From NCBI GenBank assembly GCA_045866215.1, contig AP035880.1:3534001-3598000 (forward strand): a stretch of 64,000 nucleotides of DNA, read 5' to 3'. The notes below the pieces were generated by a model, which ran no database searches, was not told where the DNA came from, and worked only from the letters and a program-made list of their open reading frames with translations. The position numbers and the translations under genes were made by a program. Position 1 is the first letter of the stretch. The number at the start of each line of letters is the position of its first letter. This stretch comes from Croceivirga sp009797885. GTDB taxonomy: Bacteria > Bacteroidota > Bacteroidia > Flavobacteriales > Flavobacteriaceae. Shown here in pieces: positions 1 through 8,900 of the stretch.

Positions 1-242
1 TTTCCGGCCTGACCTTCCCAACCGTGGATCAACAAAATACGGTTGTCCCCTCCGGTCCAGGTGTATAATTGAATGTCAAAGTCCTGAAACCTAAATGTTT
101 CCCGTTCAGCCTGATCCAGAACTACGAGCTCATGGGGTCGTAACTTACGGATTTGTGGGCTGGTCAGTTGATGGTAGGCAAAATTGACCACCCTTTTTGG
201 GAAAAGGATGGAGGCTATACGGACAAACCATTTTTTTAGCAC
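1..242 (-). CDS. alpha/beta hydrolase, N-terminal part (cut by window edge)
   Basis: Only the first 80 or so residues are inside the window. They read as a short N-terminal region followed by a beta strand and the motif LLIHGWEGQAGN, the HGW oxyanion segment at the start of alpha/beta-fold hydrolases. The GTG start at 242 is chosen because an in-frame TGA stands directly before it. It overlaps the last codons of the decayed small gene upstream, which suggests translational coupling in an operon read from about 2370 downwards. Catalytic residues lie outside the window, so the substrate is unknown. Confidence 0.7.
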   Translation of the reverse strand, partial: MLKKWFVRIASILFPKRVVNFAYHQLTSPQIRKLRPHELVVLDQAERETFRFQDFDIQLYTWTGGDNRILLIHGWEGQAG

Positions 243-452
243 TCAGTTCTAAATCTTACGGTTAATTTAGTAAAAAACCCGGTCCAAAATGGAATCAAAA
301 TAGAAACCAGGGTCGGGACCAGGATTATCGTAAGTATAAAAGTACGGAATGGGATGGGGAATGTCCCTAATTCATTCCCAAAATCAGTGCAGGATTCCCA
401 TAATTATTGGGTAAATGGCCATTCAGATGATAACGCTGGATTTAAGCCCTTT
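236..452 (-). pseudogene. decayed copy of small ABM-associated-type membrane protein
   Basis: Reading the minus strand in two frames recovers a protein matching the intact 75-residue membrane protein at 3906-4133. First comes KKGLKSSVII, a TGA at 423-425 where the intact copy has Trp (TGG), then MAIYPIIMGIL. After a frame change near 385-392 comes FGNELGTFPIPFRTFILT and then LVPTLVSILIPFWTGFF. The intact copy has WIAIYPAITVIL, FGAYLNHLPILVRTLVLT and LVPLMVYFLIPFWTRVF at the same places. No start codon is visible. It sits between the aldo/keto reductase stop and the hydrolase GTG, so it was once a member of that operon. One nonsense codon plus one frameshift argues for decay rather than a single read error. 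Confidence 0.72.
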
Positions 453-453
453 C

Positions 454-1260
454 TTAAATCCCGGATTCCAATTGGTAGGATCGGAGATTTTCCATTAAAT
501 GATCCTTGGATGAGGTTCCCGGAATGGAAATTATATGGGGCGCATAGTCCAGAAGCCAGCGTAGTGATAGTTGACTTGTGGTCATATTGCTTTTCCCAGC
601 AATGGTCAAGGTGCTATCCTCCCAATTATTTCTGGACACCGGAGTATGGGCTATGAATGCCATATCCAACTCCCCACTCTTTTTAACCACATCCCCAAAA
701 CGCCTGTCATTGTAATTGAATGCATTCTGTACTGCATCAATCTGTGCTGTGGATTGTGCCCGTTCCAATTGTGCAACAGTGACATTGGAGACCCCAATAT
801 GCTTTATTTTACCTTCTTGTTGAAATTGCGCCAAGGCACCAATGGATTCTTCAATGGGAATGTTGGGGTCCACTTTGTGCAGAAAATAAAGGTCTATGGT
901 CTCTTTTTGCAATCGTTTTAAACTTCCTTCAAGCGCAGTACGCAAATAATAAGGATGGCCATTGGGAATTACGGCCCCAGGCTGGTATTTAATAAAACCG
1001 CCTTTGGTGGCTACCACCACTTCATTTTTGAACGGGGCTACCGCTTCTTGAACCAATAACTCCGATGTATATGGGCCATAGGCATCAGCCGTGTCAATGA
1101 AGTTTACCCCATTTTCAATGGCCTTTCGGATGACCGCAATGGCATTTTTCCTGTTTGGTGTATCACCCCAGATTCCTGCACCTGTGGTGGCCCGCATGGT
1201 ACCAAAACCAATTCGGTTGATTTCGGAATCCCCTAATTTGAATGTATATTTTGTTGTCAT
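454..1260 (-). CDS. aldo/keto reductase
   Basis: A 268-residue NAD(P)H-dependent reductase of the aldo/keto reductase superfamily, cytoplasmic, reducing aldehydes or ketones. The N-terminal IGFGTM strand is followed by DTADAYG (Asp56, Tyr61), ATKGG (Lys86) and YFLHKVDP (His128), which together form the usual catalytic tetrad. HIGVSN and SIPGTSS near the C-terminus are the cofactor-binding segments. It is slightly shorter than typical family members at the C-terminal loop. It lies 59 bp downstream of the secreted hydrolase at 1320-2339 with no promoter seen between, so it is probably read from the AraC-type promoter at 2377-2437. Physiological substrate unknown; a role in carbonyl detoxification is inference. 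Confidence 0.9.
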   Translation of the reverse strand: MTTKYTFKLGDSEINRIGFGTMRATTGAGIWGDTPNRKNAIAVIRKAIENGVNFIDTADAYGPYTSELLVQEAVAPFKNEVVVATKGGFIKYQPGAVIPNGHPYYLRTALEGSLKRLQKETIDLYFLHKVDPNIPIEESIGALAQFQQEGKIKHIGVSNVTVAQLERAQSTAQIDAVQNAFNYNDRRFGDVVKKSGELDMAFIAHTPVSRNNWEDSTLTIAGKSNMTTSQLSLRWLLDYAPHIISIPGTSSKDHLMENLRSYQLESGI

Positions 1261-1319
1261 TTTTATGCTATTTTGTAGCGACGCCCATGAATAGGCGCCG
1301 CTATGGATTTGATTTATTC

Positions 1320-2339
1320 TTATTTTAAATACTTTATCATGAATGGGACTACGGCATCCACTGCCTGTTGCATTTCGGGATATACATCATAGAAATTGAA
1401 GTGGTAACCGGTGCCCCAAACCAGTTCTTTTTCAGTCTGTAACAGGCTGTAAAATTTCTTGGCCTGATCAGGGATCAAGGCATCATCCGTTGAAAAGACG
1501 AGGGTTGGGATTTCGATTTTCCCTGCTTGGCTTATGGGGTCAAACTTTTCGACCCAATCGATCCAAGCACTCCATGAGACTTCGTTTTTCCAGTTTTTGA
1601 TGGCCCCTCCACGGTTTTTATCAAAGTAATATTCCCCAGGGGTAAAATTGAAACCTTCCACTTCCGGGGTGTTGGTAAAGATTTGTGTTTTTTGGTTTTC
1701 ACCGGTAGCTTCAAAAAGCCGTTGGTTCTCCAATGCACGCTGATGGTTTTTTTCCAATGTTTCCTTTCCCCAAAAAGGTGCCGCGAGGGCGGGTTCGTAC
1801 ATCCATGGCACTACGGCCGCAATAGCGGCAACGCGGTCGTCGTTGGCTGCAAGGTAAGCGGCATTGCCTCCCGAGGTACATACCCCGACCATGCCTATTT
1901 TGTCAATATAGGGAAGGTTCTCCAAATAGGTCACCGCTGCTTGTAAATCCTTAAGTTTCCCGTCCACACTCTCATTTTGTCTTGGCAGGCCATCGCTTTC
2001 TCCCCAGCTCGCATAATCAAAGTCAATGACCACAAAGCCCTCTTTGGCCAATAGTCGAGCGTAATTGTCGGGCATCATTTCCTTGACGGACGAAACGGAC
2101 CCTTGGACTATAAGGGCTGGATATTGCCGGGTAGGAACAAATCCTGCTGGCCTGAACAAGTGTCCCGCCAGACGCAGATCATCCCTCTGAAAAGTAATGT
2201 CTTCCTTAGTTACGTTTTTTGTGCTGGTTGTTTCCAATTTTTCCATAATTGAAGTATTAACTGATGTTTGGGCGTTGACCATTGCCGAAGTGGCAAATAG
2301 TAAGGGCAATAGTTTTTTGCTGTTGGGTTTTGTTTTCAT
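1320..2339 (-). CDS. exported alpha/beta hydrolase (dienelactone hydrolase/YcjY-like)
   Basis: A protein of about 339 residues starting MKTKPNSK at 2339; the open frame extends further upstream, but that part overlaps the promoter. An N-terminal Sec signal peptide ends near VNAQ. The core is an alpha/beta hydrolase: strand PALIVQGSV, nucleophile elbow GVCTSGGNA (Cys or Ser in the GxCxSGG form typical of this subgroup), an acid candidate in FSTDDALIP, and a C-terminal His in GTGYHFNF. Annotation pipelines often call such proteins X-Pro peptidase-like or dienelactone hydrolase-like. It is the first gene of the operon continuing into the aldo/keto reductase and has its own AraC-type promoter. 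The substrate cannot be told. Confidence 0.82.
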   Translation of the reverse strand: MKTKPNSKKLLPLLFATSAMVNAQTSVNTSIMEKLETTSTKNVTKEDITFQRDDLRLAGHLFRPAGFVPTRQYPALIVQGSVSSVKEMMPDNYARLLAKEGFVVIDFDYASWGESDGLPRQNESVDGKLKDLQAAVTYLENLPYIDKIGMVGVCTSGGNAAYLAANDDRVAAIAAVVPWMYEPALAAPFWGKETLEKNHQRALENQRLFEATGENQKTQIFTNTPEVEGFNFTPGEYYFDKNRGGAIKNWKNEVSWSAWIDWVEKFDPISQAGKIEIPTLVFSTDDALIPDQAKKFYSLLQTEKELVWGTGYHFNFYDVYPEMQQAVDAVVPFMIKYLK

Positions 2340-2376
2340 TGTATTGTTTTTAAAGGGTTTGTTACTGATTTCAATA

Positions 2377-2437
2377 CAAAAGTAGATGGGCTTGGGCCCA
2401 AGGTTGGGACCCAAAACATCAATGGAATGACCAATTT
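2377..2437 (-). promoter_or_regulatory. AraC-type promoter of the hydrolase/aldo-keto reductase operon
   Basis: On the minus strand the half-site AAATTGGTCATT (first eight bases at 2430-2437) is followed exactly 21 bp later by TTTTGGGT (2409-2416). After 24 bp comes TACTTTTG (2377-2384), a perfect Bacteroidota -7 box TAnnTTTG. The same geometry recurs at 4170-4230 and 10558-10618. A 21-bp direct repeat, two helical turns, is the usual layout for AraC-family activators. The AraC gene starts about 1 kb away. Confidence 0.7.
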
Positions 2438-2450
2438 CTTGGTTGTAGGA

Positions 2451-3341
2451 TTACTTACGGAAATTACCGGGGGTCATTCCCCGGTGTTTCTTGAAAAAAC
2501 GGGTAAAATGTGTGGGTTCCTGGAAGTTTAGTCGGTAGCAGATTTCCTTGATGCTAAGATCGGAATAGGTCAATAAATAATCAGCTTCCAACATAATACG
2601 CTCATCAATGATGCTTTTGGCGTTTTTTCCCAAGGTTTCACGAATAAGCTGGCTCAAATAATTGGGTGTAATATGCAACATATCCGCATATTCGTTGACC
2701 GTTGTGGCCTCTAAAAAGTTTTCATTGACCAGATGCCGATAGCTTGCCACAAGGCCATCGGCTTCTCTTTGTGCTCTATTCCCTTTGTTCAAATCTTCAT
2801 AAATCTGATTGCAAATCCATAGGATGGCCTGTAGATTCGCCTTTACCAAGGCTCGGGCACTGGAGTCCCCACCATGAAAGTTTTCATGAATCTGTTGGTA
2901 GTAAAAACGGCATTGCTCCGCCCTTTTGGGGGATAGCTCAAAAAGGTTGGCCTCATAAATATTGAAGAATGGAAAGTCACTGAGTGCTTTTTCCTGAAAT
3001 ACCTTTCCGACGAATTCGGGTCTAAAGAACATGACAAAACCGGATAGATCGGGTTGTATGCCCTGCCATTGATGCACCTGCCCTGGGGCATTGAACACCA
3101 GATATTTTTCAGGGGTGCGAAAGGTTTTGTCGTTTATTCGGTATTCCAAAGGGGAACCGCCAAGGACCAGGGAAATTTCGAAAAAGGCATTGCGGAATGG
3201 GGTTATCGCCTCGGGGAGTGCTCCCCGTATGCTTTCGTGGGTTCCGATATAGAAAGCTTCCGCATTTTTGGAAAGTTCCAGACCGAGAAATCCATAAAGT
3301 TCCGAAATGGTCTGGTTTATTGGAATCGCCGAAGTTTTCAT
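2451..3341 (-). CDS. AraC family transcriptional regulator
   Basis: A 296-residue regulator. The N-terminal half (to about residue 190) is a cupin-like sensor domain, with PEKYLVFNAPGQVHQW and GFVMFFRPEF. The C-terminal 100 residues form the double helix-turn-helix: VNEYADMLHITPNYLSQLIR, then DLSIKEICYRLNFQEPTHF and the signature FFKKHRGMTPGNFRK. It lies between two operons that carry matching 21-bp direct-repeat promoters and is the only AraC-type gene in the window, so it is the likely activator of those operons and of the RND operon at 4412-10515. Its own upstream region (3342-3449) lacks the repeat. The inducer is unknown. Confidence 0.92.
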   Translation of the reverse strand: MKTSAIPINQTISELYGFLGLELSKNAEAFYIGTHESIRGALPEAITPFRNAFFEISLVLGGSPLEYRINDKTFRTPEKYLVFNAPGQVHQWQGIQPDLSGFVMFFRPEFVGKVFQEKALSDFPFFNIYEANLFELSPKRAEQCRFYYQQIHENFHGGDSSARALVKANLQAILWICNQIYEDLNKGNRAQREADGLVASYRHLVNENFLEATTVNEYADMLHITPNYLSQLIRETLGKNAKSIIDERIMLEADYLLTYSDLSIKEICYRLNFQEPTHFTRFFKKHRGMTPGNFRK

Positions 3342-3449
3342 ACCCTAAAGATACACTAGTATACATCAGGGATTGGCCATGCCTTGTTCAAAGTGAAAAG
3401 ATTATTTCCCAAAACGGTATTCAAATCGAGCAGCAGAAATCGGATATCC

Positions 3450-3851
3450 TCAAGACAACTGTTTAGCGCTTAGACTTTCCCCCTCCCGAGGTAAATCGTA
3501 TTGAATCCATTCGTCGTTTAAGTGAATATCTACGGAATCCAATCGTCCAGGACCCACATTTTTATAGGCGTGGGGGATGTTTGCGGGCCCAATGACCAAA
3601 TCCCCTTCCTTAGCTATGAATTTCCTTTCACCTACGGTGAATTCTGCCGTTCCCTCCAGGATATGAAAGACCTCATCATAGGGATGCATGTGTAAGTTGG
3701 GACCTTCCCCAATTTCGTCAACACTGTAGCGAATGACCACAAAGTTAGCATCATAGGGATGACCTTCCAGCACTCCTTTAGGGGGGTCTTGTTGCTTCAT
3801 CCAGTTATTTTTTGGGATATGAACGGGGGCTATTCTTGATTTTTTAGGCAT
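3450..3851 (-). CDS. cupin domain protein
   Basis: A 133-residue single-domain cupin, cytoplasmic (no signal peptide). Motif 1 is seen as HMHPYDEVFHILEG, giving His54, His56 and Glu60 as metal ligands. Motif 2 is GDLVIGPANIPHAYKN, with the fourth ligand His near residue 100. Small cupins of this type bind a divalent metal and may be dioxygenases, isomerases or sensors; the sequence does not decide. It lies 54 bp downstream of the small membrane protein at 3906-4133 and is probably cotranscribed from the AraC-type promoter at 4170-4230. Confidence 0.85.
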   Translation of the reverse strand: MPKKSRIAPVHIPKNNWMKQQDPPKGVLEGHPYDANFVVIRYSVDEIGEGPNLHMHPYDEVFHILEGTAEFTVGERKFIAKEGDLVIGPANIPHAYKNVGPGRLDSVDIHLNDEWIQYDLPREGESLSAKQLS

Positions 3852-3905
3852 GATTGTGATTTTTGATTTGTTTAAAATTGATGGTTTCGAACATTTTTGT
3901 GGGAT

Positions 3906-4133
3906 TTAATCCTTATGGTGAAATCCTTTCTTGGATAATTTAACTTTCGAAAAAACCCTTGTCCAAAACGGAATTAGGAAGTACACCATTAATGGCACCA
4001 GAACAAGGGTCAAAACCAAGGTTCTCACCAAAATGGGCAAATGGTTCAAGTATGCTCCAAACACTGATAATATGACGGTTATCGCCGGATAAATGGCTAT
4101 CCAAACAATAAATGTGGTTTTTAATTTTTTCAT
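3906..4133 (-). CDS. small two-helix membrane protein (ABM C-terminal-like)
   Basis: A 75-residue protein beginning MKKLKTTF at 4133, chosen over an upstream in-frame ATG because it has a TGAAGTG ribosome site and lies properly downstream of the -7 box at 4170-4177. It has two hydrophobic segments, WIAIYPAITVILSVFG and LVLTLVLVPLMVYFLIPFW, joined by a short loop with an LPxxxRT motif. From memory this pattern (W.AIYP ... LP..RT ... VPLM .. ..P..TR.F) resembles the membrane tail found on some antibiotic-biosynthesis-monooxygenase (ABM) domain proteins; here it stands alone. A decayed paralogue lies at 236-452. Its place ahead of a cupin suggests a membrane-bound helper; function unknown. Confidence 0.75.
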   Translation of the reverse strand: MKKLKTTFIVWIAIYPAITVILSVFGAYLNHLPILVRTLVLTLVLVPLMVYFLIPFWTRVFSKVKLSKKGFHHKD

Positions 4134-4169
4134 CACTTCACGATTTTGAATTCCTGTTGATTTGTGATA

Positions 4170-4230
4170 TAAAGGTACCTTTGGAAACCGGGTTGTACGC
4201 AACCAAATTCAAGGGAAAAATGACCAAAAT
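4170..4230 (-). promoter_or_regulatory. AraC-type promoter of the small membrane protein/cupin operon
   Basis: Minus strand: ATTTTGGTCATTT (first eight bases at 4223-4230), then AATTTGGT exactly 21 bp on (4202-4209), then 24 bp, then TACCTTTA (4170-4177), one mismatch from TAnnTTTG. Spacing is identical to the elements at 2377-2437 and 10558-10618. The ATG is 37 bp below the -7 box. Confidence 0.7.
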
Positions 4231-4376
4231 CCATGGCTTCAAAGCAATGATGAAATAACCAGGATAGCGCTATTTGATGGGAACGGATTCCAAAATAGGT
4301 ATGCCATCAATTTTCACAAGGGAAAGGGACTACATTCAATACAAAAAAAACAGCGACCCCCGATGTTGGGAAATCG

Positions 4377-4400
4377 CCGTTTTGTCCAACACTAAAACGG
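4377..4400 (-). terminator. possible hairpin after the RND operon
   Basis: A perfect 7-bp inverted repeat (CCGTTTT / AAAACGG) with a 10-base loop lies 11 bp below the TolC stop codon. There is no clear T-run after it, so it is either a weak terminator or a 3'-end stabilising hairpin. Confidence 0.35.
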
Positions 4401-4411
4401 TTGTTGTCTGG

Positions 4412-5881
4412 TTATTTGGATGCTGACAATTTTATGGTTTCAAACTGTTCCTCCAACTCTTCTTCGGAAATGATCTCCCAGCCTCCGCCCAGGGCTTTGT
4501 AAATGGCGATCAAGGATGTGGCCGAAGTAATTTCGCTGATGGCCAATTGGTTTTCGGCCAGCAATAGGGTATTGTCCGCATTGAGGTAATCGATAAAACT
4601 GTCCAAACCCGCATTAAATCGTTTTTGTGCAATTTCCGCTGCTTCCGCACTGGCGATGGCAGATTTTTGCAAGGTCTCCCGGCGTTCCAACTCATTGGTG
4701 TAATTGGTCATTGCCGTACTGATTTCCTCCAAAGCCTCCAAAACGGTTTTTTCGTAGCGTTGCAAAGCGGCCAGCGTTAAGGCATCATTTTGGTTTATTT
4801 GCTGTTTTACCCTACCTAAGTTAAAGGCAGCCCAGCTTATGTTGGGAATTATACTCCAGGTAAAGGATTCGTTGTTCCCAAAGTTGGAAAAATCCACTGC
4901 GGAAAAGCCAATGGAACCCCCAAACCTAATATTTGGATAGAGTTCGGTAACGGAAAGATTGTATTGTGCTATTTGTTGTTGCAATTGGGCTTCTGCCAAT
5001 CTTACGTCAGGACGTCTTCGCAATAGATCGGTAACGTTTCCAAGGGTTGCCGAAACCGGTAAATTGGGAAGTGGCTTTTTGTCCACCAGGCTTTCATCCA
5101 GATTTCCGGGGACCTCGCCAATCAAAACGCTCAAGCTGTTCTTTAGCGCCGCTATTCTGGCCTTTAACGGAGGGATGGTCGCACGGGTATTTTCCAACTG
5201 GGCCAAGGCACGGGAAACATCCAAACTGTTGCTGGTACCAGCCTCCTTTAATCTAACCGTTAAATCATAGGTGGCTTGTTGTCCTTTCAGGTTGCGTTGG
5301 GCAATATCCAATCGGTATTGTGCCCCTCGGAATTCCATGTAATTTCTGGCTACCTCTGCAAAGATGCTCACATACACGCCTTGTATATCGGCAAGGGCGG
5401 CTTGCTGGTTGGCGTAAGCGCCTTTAATCCGATTGGAAACCCTACCAAAAACATCGGTTTCCCAAAAGGCATCAAAGCTCCCGCTGTAGGTAGTAAATGT
5501 AGGATTGGCCCCAGGAACAAAAATGTTTTCCCCCAAACGGGTTCGGGTCACATCGCCATTGGCCGTAACAGTGGGCAATCGGTCCAGTTTTGTTCCTTTT
5601 AGTGCTGCCCTTGAGGCATAGAGGTTGGCAATGCCTGCATTGATTTCCAGATTATGCCTTCTGGCCTTTTGGATCAAGGTATCCAAAACGGAATCGTCAA
5701 ATTCCGACCACCATTCGGTTACCGTTTCACTTTGTGCCTCGTTAAGGGCAACATGATCAATTACATTTTTTACGTAATCCTGTTCAATTTCAATTGTTGA
5801 GTTGACTTCGAAGTCCCTTTTGGTAATTCCACAGGAAACCAGTATGAGGGAAAGTAGTATTAGTAGTGTTGGGTTTTTCAT
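4412..5881 (-). CDS. TolC-type outer-membrane efflux lipoprotein (NodT/OprM family)
   Basis: A 489-residue outer-membrane channel subunit for the RND pump encoded upstream. The start at 5881 gives a lipoprotein signal (LILVSCG, Cys around residue 17); an ATG 27 bp further upstream is less likely. Two outer-membrane efflux repeats are visible: the first with FDAFWETDVFGRVSNRIKGA, the second with RRRPDVRLAEAQLQQQIAQY and later QKRFNAGLDSFIDYLNA. All are hallmarks of the NodT/OprM branch. It is third in the operon adaptor, pump, channel, which opens at 10515. The proposed AraC promoter at 10558-10618 would control it. Confidence 0.92.
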   Translation of the reverse strand: MKNPTLLILLSLILVSCGITKRDFEVNSTIEIEQDYVKNVIDHVALNEAQSETVTEWWSEFDDSVLDTLIQKARRHNLEINAGIANLYASRAALKGTKLDRLPTVTANGDVTRTRLGENIFVPGANPTFTTYSGSFDAFWETDVFGRVSNRIKGAYANQQAALADIQGVYVSIFAEVARNYMEFRGAQYRLDIAQRNLKGQQATYDLTVRLKEAGTSNSLDVSRALAQLENTRATIPPLKARIAALKNSLSVLIGEVPGNLDESLVDKKPLPNLPVSATLGNVTDLLRRRPDVRLAEAQLQQQIAQYNLSVTELYPNIRFGGSIGFSAVDFSNFGNNESFTWSIIPNISWAAFNLGRVKQQINQNDALTLAALQRYEKTVLEALEEISTAMTNYTNELERRETLQKSAIASAEAAEIAQKRFNAGLDSFIDYLNADNTLLLAENQLAISEITSATSLIAIYKALGGGWEIISEEELEEQFETIKLSASK

Positions 5882-5974
5882 GTTTTCTATTTTTTTAATT
5901 ATTGTCAAAGTTCGGTCCGGATGGGTGCTTCCGGTTAACCAAAAACACCCGTCCTATGACCAAAATCTAATATG

Positions 5975-8900
5975 CTATTGTGCCGATTGGATTTGATATT
6001 GTGTTGTGTCGATCGTACCCACCTTTTTGGTTTTGGTGGTCCATTTTCTACCCAGGTAATAAAACACTGGGGTAAGAAATATTCCGAATAGGGTAACACC
6101 AAGCATTCCGCTGAACACGGCGATACCCAATGCATTTCTCAGTTCAGCTCCGGCTCCGGTAGCGATGGCCAAGGGTACCACCCCTAAAATAAAAGCCATT
6201 GCCGTCATTAAAATTGGACGTAAACGTAGTTTGGAAGCTTCGATGACCGCCGTTCTTAAATCTTTTCCCTGATCTTCCAACTGTTTGGCGAACTCTACAA
6301 TCAATATGGCGTTCTTACTGGCAAGGCCTACCAGGACCACTAGCCCGATTTGTACCATGATATTATTGTCCAATCCTGCAAGATCGATCCCTATCATGGC
6401 GGATAAGAGCACCATGGGCACGATAAAGATAACGGCCAGTGGAAGTACCAAACTTTCAAATTGTGCGGCCAACAGCAAGAACACGAAGACCACGGCAAGT
6501 AGGAAGGCGATTCCGGCCGTATTTCCGGTCTGTTTTTGTTGATAGGCCATTTCGGTCCACTCAAAGGAAATCCCTTGTGGCAATATTTCAGCTGCAAGTT
6601 CCTCCATTCGATCCAAAGCCTGTCCTGTGCTGAAACCAGGAGCGATATCCCCAACCAACGATGCCGATGGATACAGGTTAAATCTTGGAATCCTGTTGGG
6701 CCCGGCAATATCTTTTTGAGTGCTTATGGTACCCAGTGGCACCATATCCCCGTACTGGTTTCTTACCTTAATTCTGGAAATATCGTCTGGGGTCAATCTG
6801 TTGGGGGCATCTGCTTGTGCCGTTACCTGATAGGTCCTGCCCAAGTAATTGAATTCGTTTACAAATGCGGAACCCAGATACACTTCCAGGGATTGGAATA
6901 CGTCGGCTACGTTAATGCCCAGTTGTTCGGCTTTTACGCGGTCAATGTCCAAATACAATTGTGGGGTCTGGTTGTTGAAGAAGGTAAACACGCTATTCAA
7001 GATAGGGTCCTGATTGGCAGCGGCGGCCAATTGATATGTAGCGTTCAACAGTGCTTCTGTACCCAGATTGGCTCTATCCTGAACCATCATTCGGAATCCC
7101 CCTGCATTACCAATACCACGGACGGATGGGGGAGGAATGACCACAACAAAAGCGTCATCCACTGCTGCCATTTTTGCCCGAAGTGTTCCCAATAAGTCCT
7201 CATAACCAATTCCTTTTTCCGTTCTTACGTCAAAATCCTCAAGGGTGACGAAAATTGCTGCGGCGTTGGACGCGTTGGTAAAGGAAGCCCCATCAAAACC
7301 GGTAAAGGATACGGCAGTTTCTACCCCATCAACTTCCAACAATATGTCAAGGGCATCATTGACCACTTTGTCGGTTCGGGTTAGGGAGGCCCCAGGTGGC
7401 AATTGAATGGCGGTGATAAAATATTGCTGGTCCATGGCGGGCACAAATCCCGTAGGTACCCTGTTGAACTGAAATCCCGTAAGGGCAATCAGTCCGCCAT
7501 ATACCATCATGACCATGGTGCTGGTCCTGACCAATTTTCTAACACTATTACCATACCGCACGGAAAGTCCGTCCATAAAACGGTTAAAACCGTCACCAAC
7601 AAATTTGAAAGGGCGTAATAGCCATGGTGATTTTTTCTTGCTGTCGTGTGCTTCATGGCGCATCAACAATGCCGCCATGGCAGGGCTTAGGGTGAGTGAC
7701 ACGAAAACCGAAATGGCGGTGGCCACGGCAATCGTCAATCCAAATTGTTTGTAGAACTGTCCTGAGATGCCCTCGAGGAATGTTGTCGGGATAAAAACGG
7801 CTATCAATACCAATCCAATGGCCACTAAGGCACCACCAACTTCATCCATGGTTTTTCGTGCCGCCTCTTTGGGCGAGAGTCCCTTGGCCAGATACCGCTC
7901 CATATTCTCTACCACAACAATGGCGTCATCCACTACAATCCCAATGGCCAGGACCAACCCAAATAAGGTAAGGTTGTTCAAGGAGAATCCCAATCCCTGC
8001 ATCACGGCAAAAGTTCCGATCAAGGAAACGGGTATGGCCAAAATAGGAATGATAGCGGCCCGCCAGGACTGCAGGAAAAGCAGGATCACCAATATGACAA
8101 GTATGACGGCTTCAAAAATGGTACGGTAGACCTCATCCACTGATTTTTGTACAAATTCGGTAGGATTATAGGCAATTTTGTATTCCAGATCTTCAGGGAA
8201 ATTCTTTGAAAGCTCCGCCACTTTTTCCTGAATGGCAGCAGCGGTTTCAAGGGCATTTCCACCAGGTTGCTGATAAATGGGCATTGCAATGGCAGGGTCT
8301 TTTCCCAAATATCCCTTGGTAGCGTAATTCTGTGCGCCCAATTCCACTCTACCTACGTCCTTTAGTTGAACAATACGACCATTTTCACCAGCTTTGATGA
8401 TGATGTTTTCAAACTGTTCCTGAGTCACCAATTTTCCCTGGGTCTGAACGTTGACTTCAAAGGCCGATTGGTTACCTGATGGCAAGGTGTTCAAAGTACC
8501 GCTGGCAATCTGTACGTTCTGTGCCCTAAGGGCGGAGACCACCTCACCTGCGGTCATGTCCAAATTGGCGATTCTATCAGGGTCCAACCAAATACGCATG
8601 GCATATTCTGCTGCGCCAAAGATTTGGATATCACCCACCCCTTTGATTCGGGCAATCTGATCGATCATCTGCAAGGTGGCATAGTTGCCAATATAGGTCT
8701 GGTCATAAGTCTTATTGGGGGAGTACATATTGACCACCAATAGAATATCCGGGGACACCTTGTTGGTGGTGATTCCCAACCTACGAACGGATTCCGGTAG
8801 TCGAGGTTCCGCTATGGCCACCCGGTTTTGAACCTGAACCTGGGCACGGTCCAAGTCGGTACCCAATTCAAACGCTACCTGTACGGTGACCACTCCATCC

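Noticed and set aside
354..656. Plus-strand open frame of 100 codons
   Set aside because: It lies opposite the end of the aldo/keto reductase and the pseudogene, has no ribosome site and no family pattern; it is a shadow.
6536..7195. 219-codon plus-strand open frame inside the RND pump
   Set aside because: The minus strand encodes a full, well-conserved pump here. The plus frame has odd composition and no motif.
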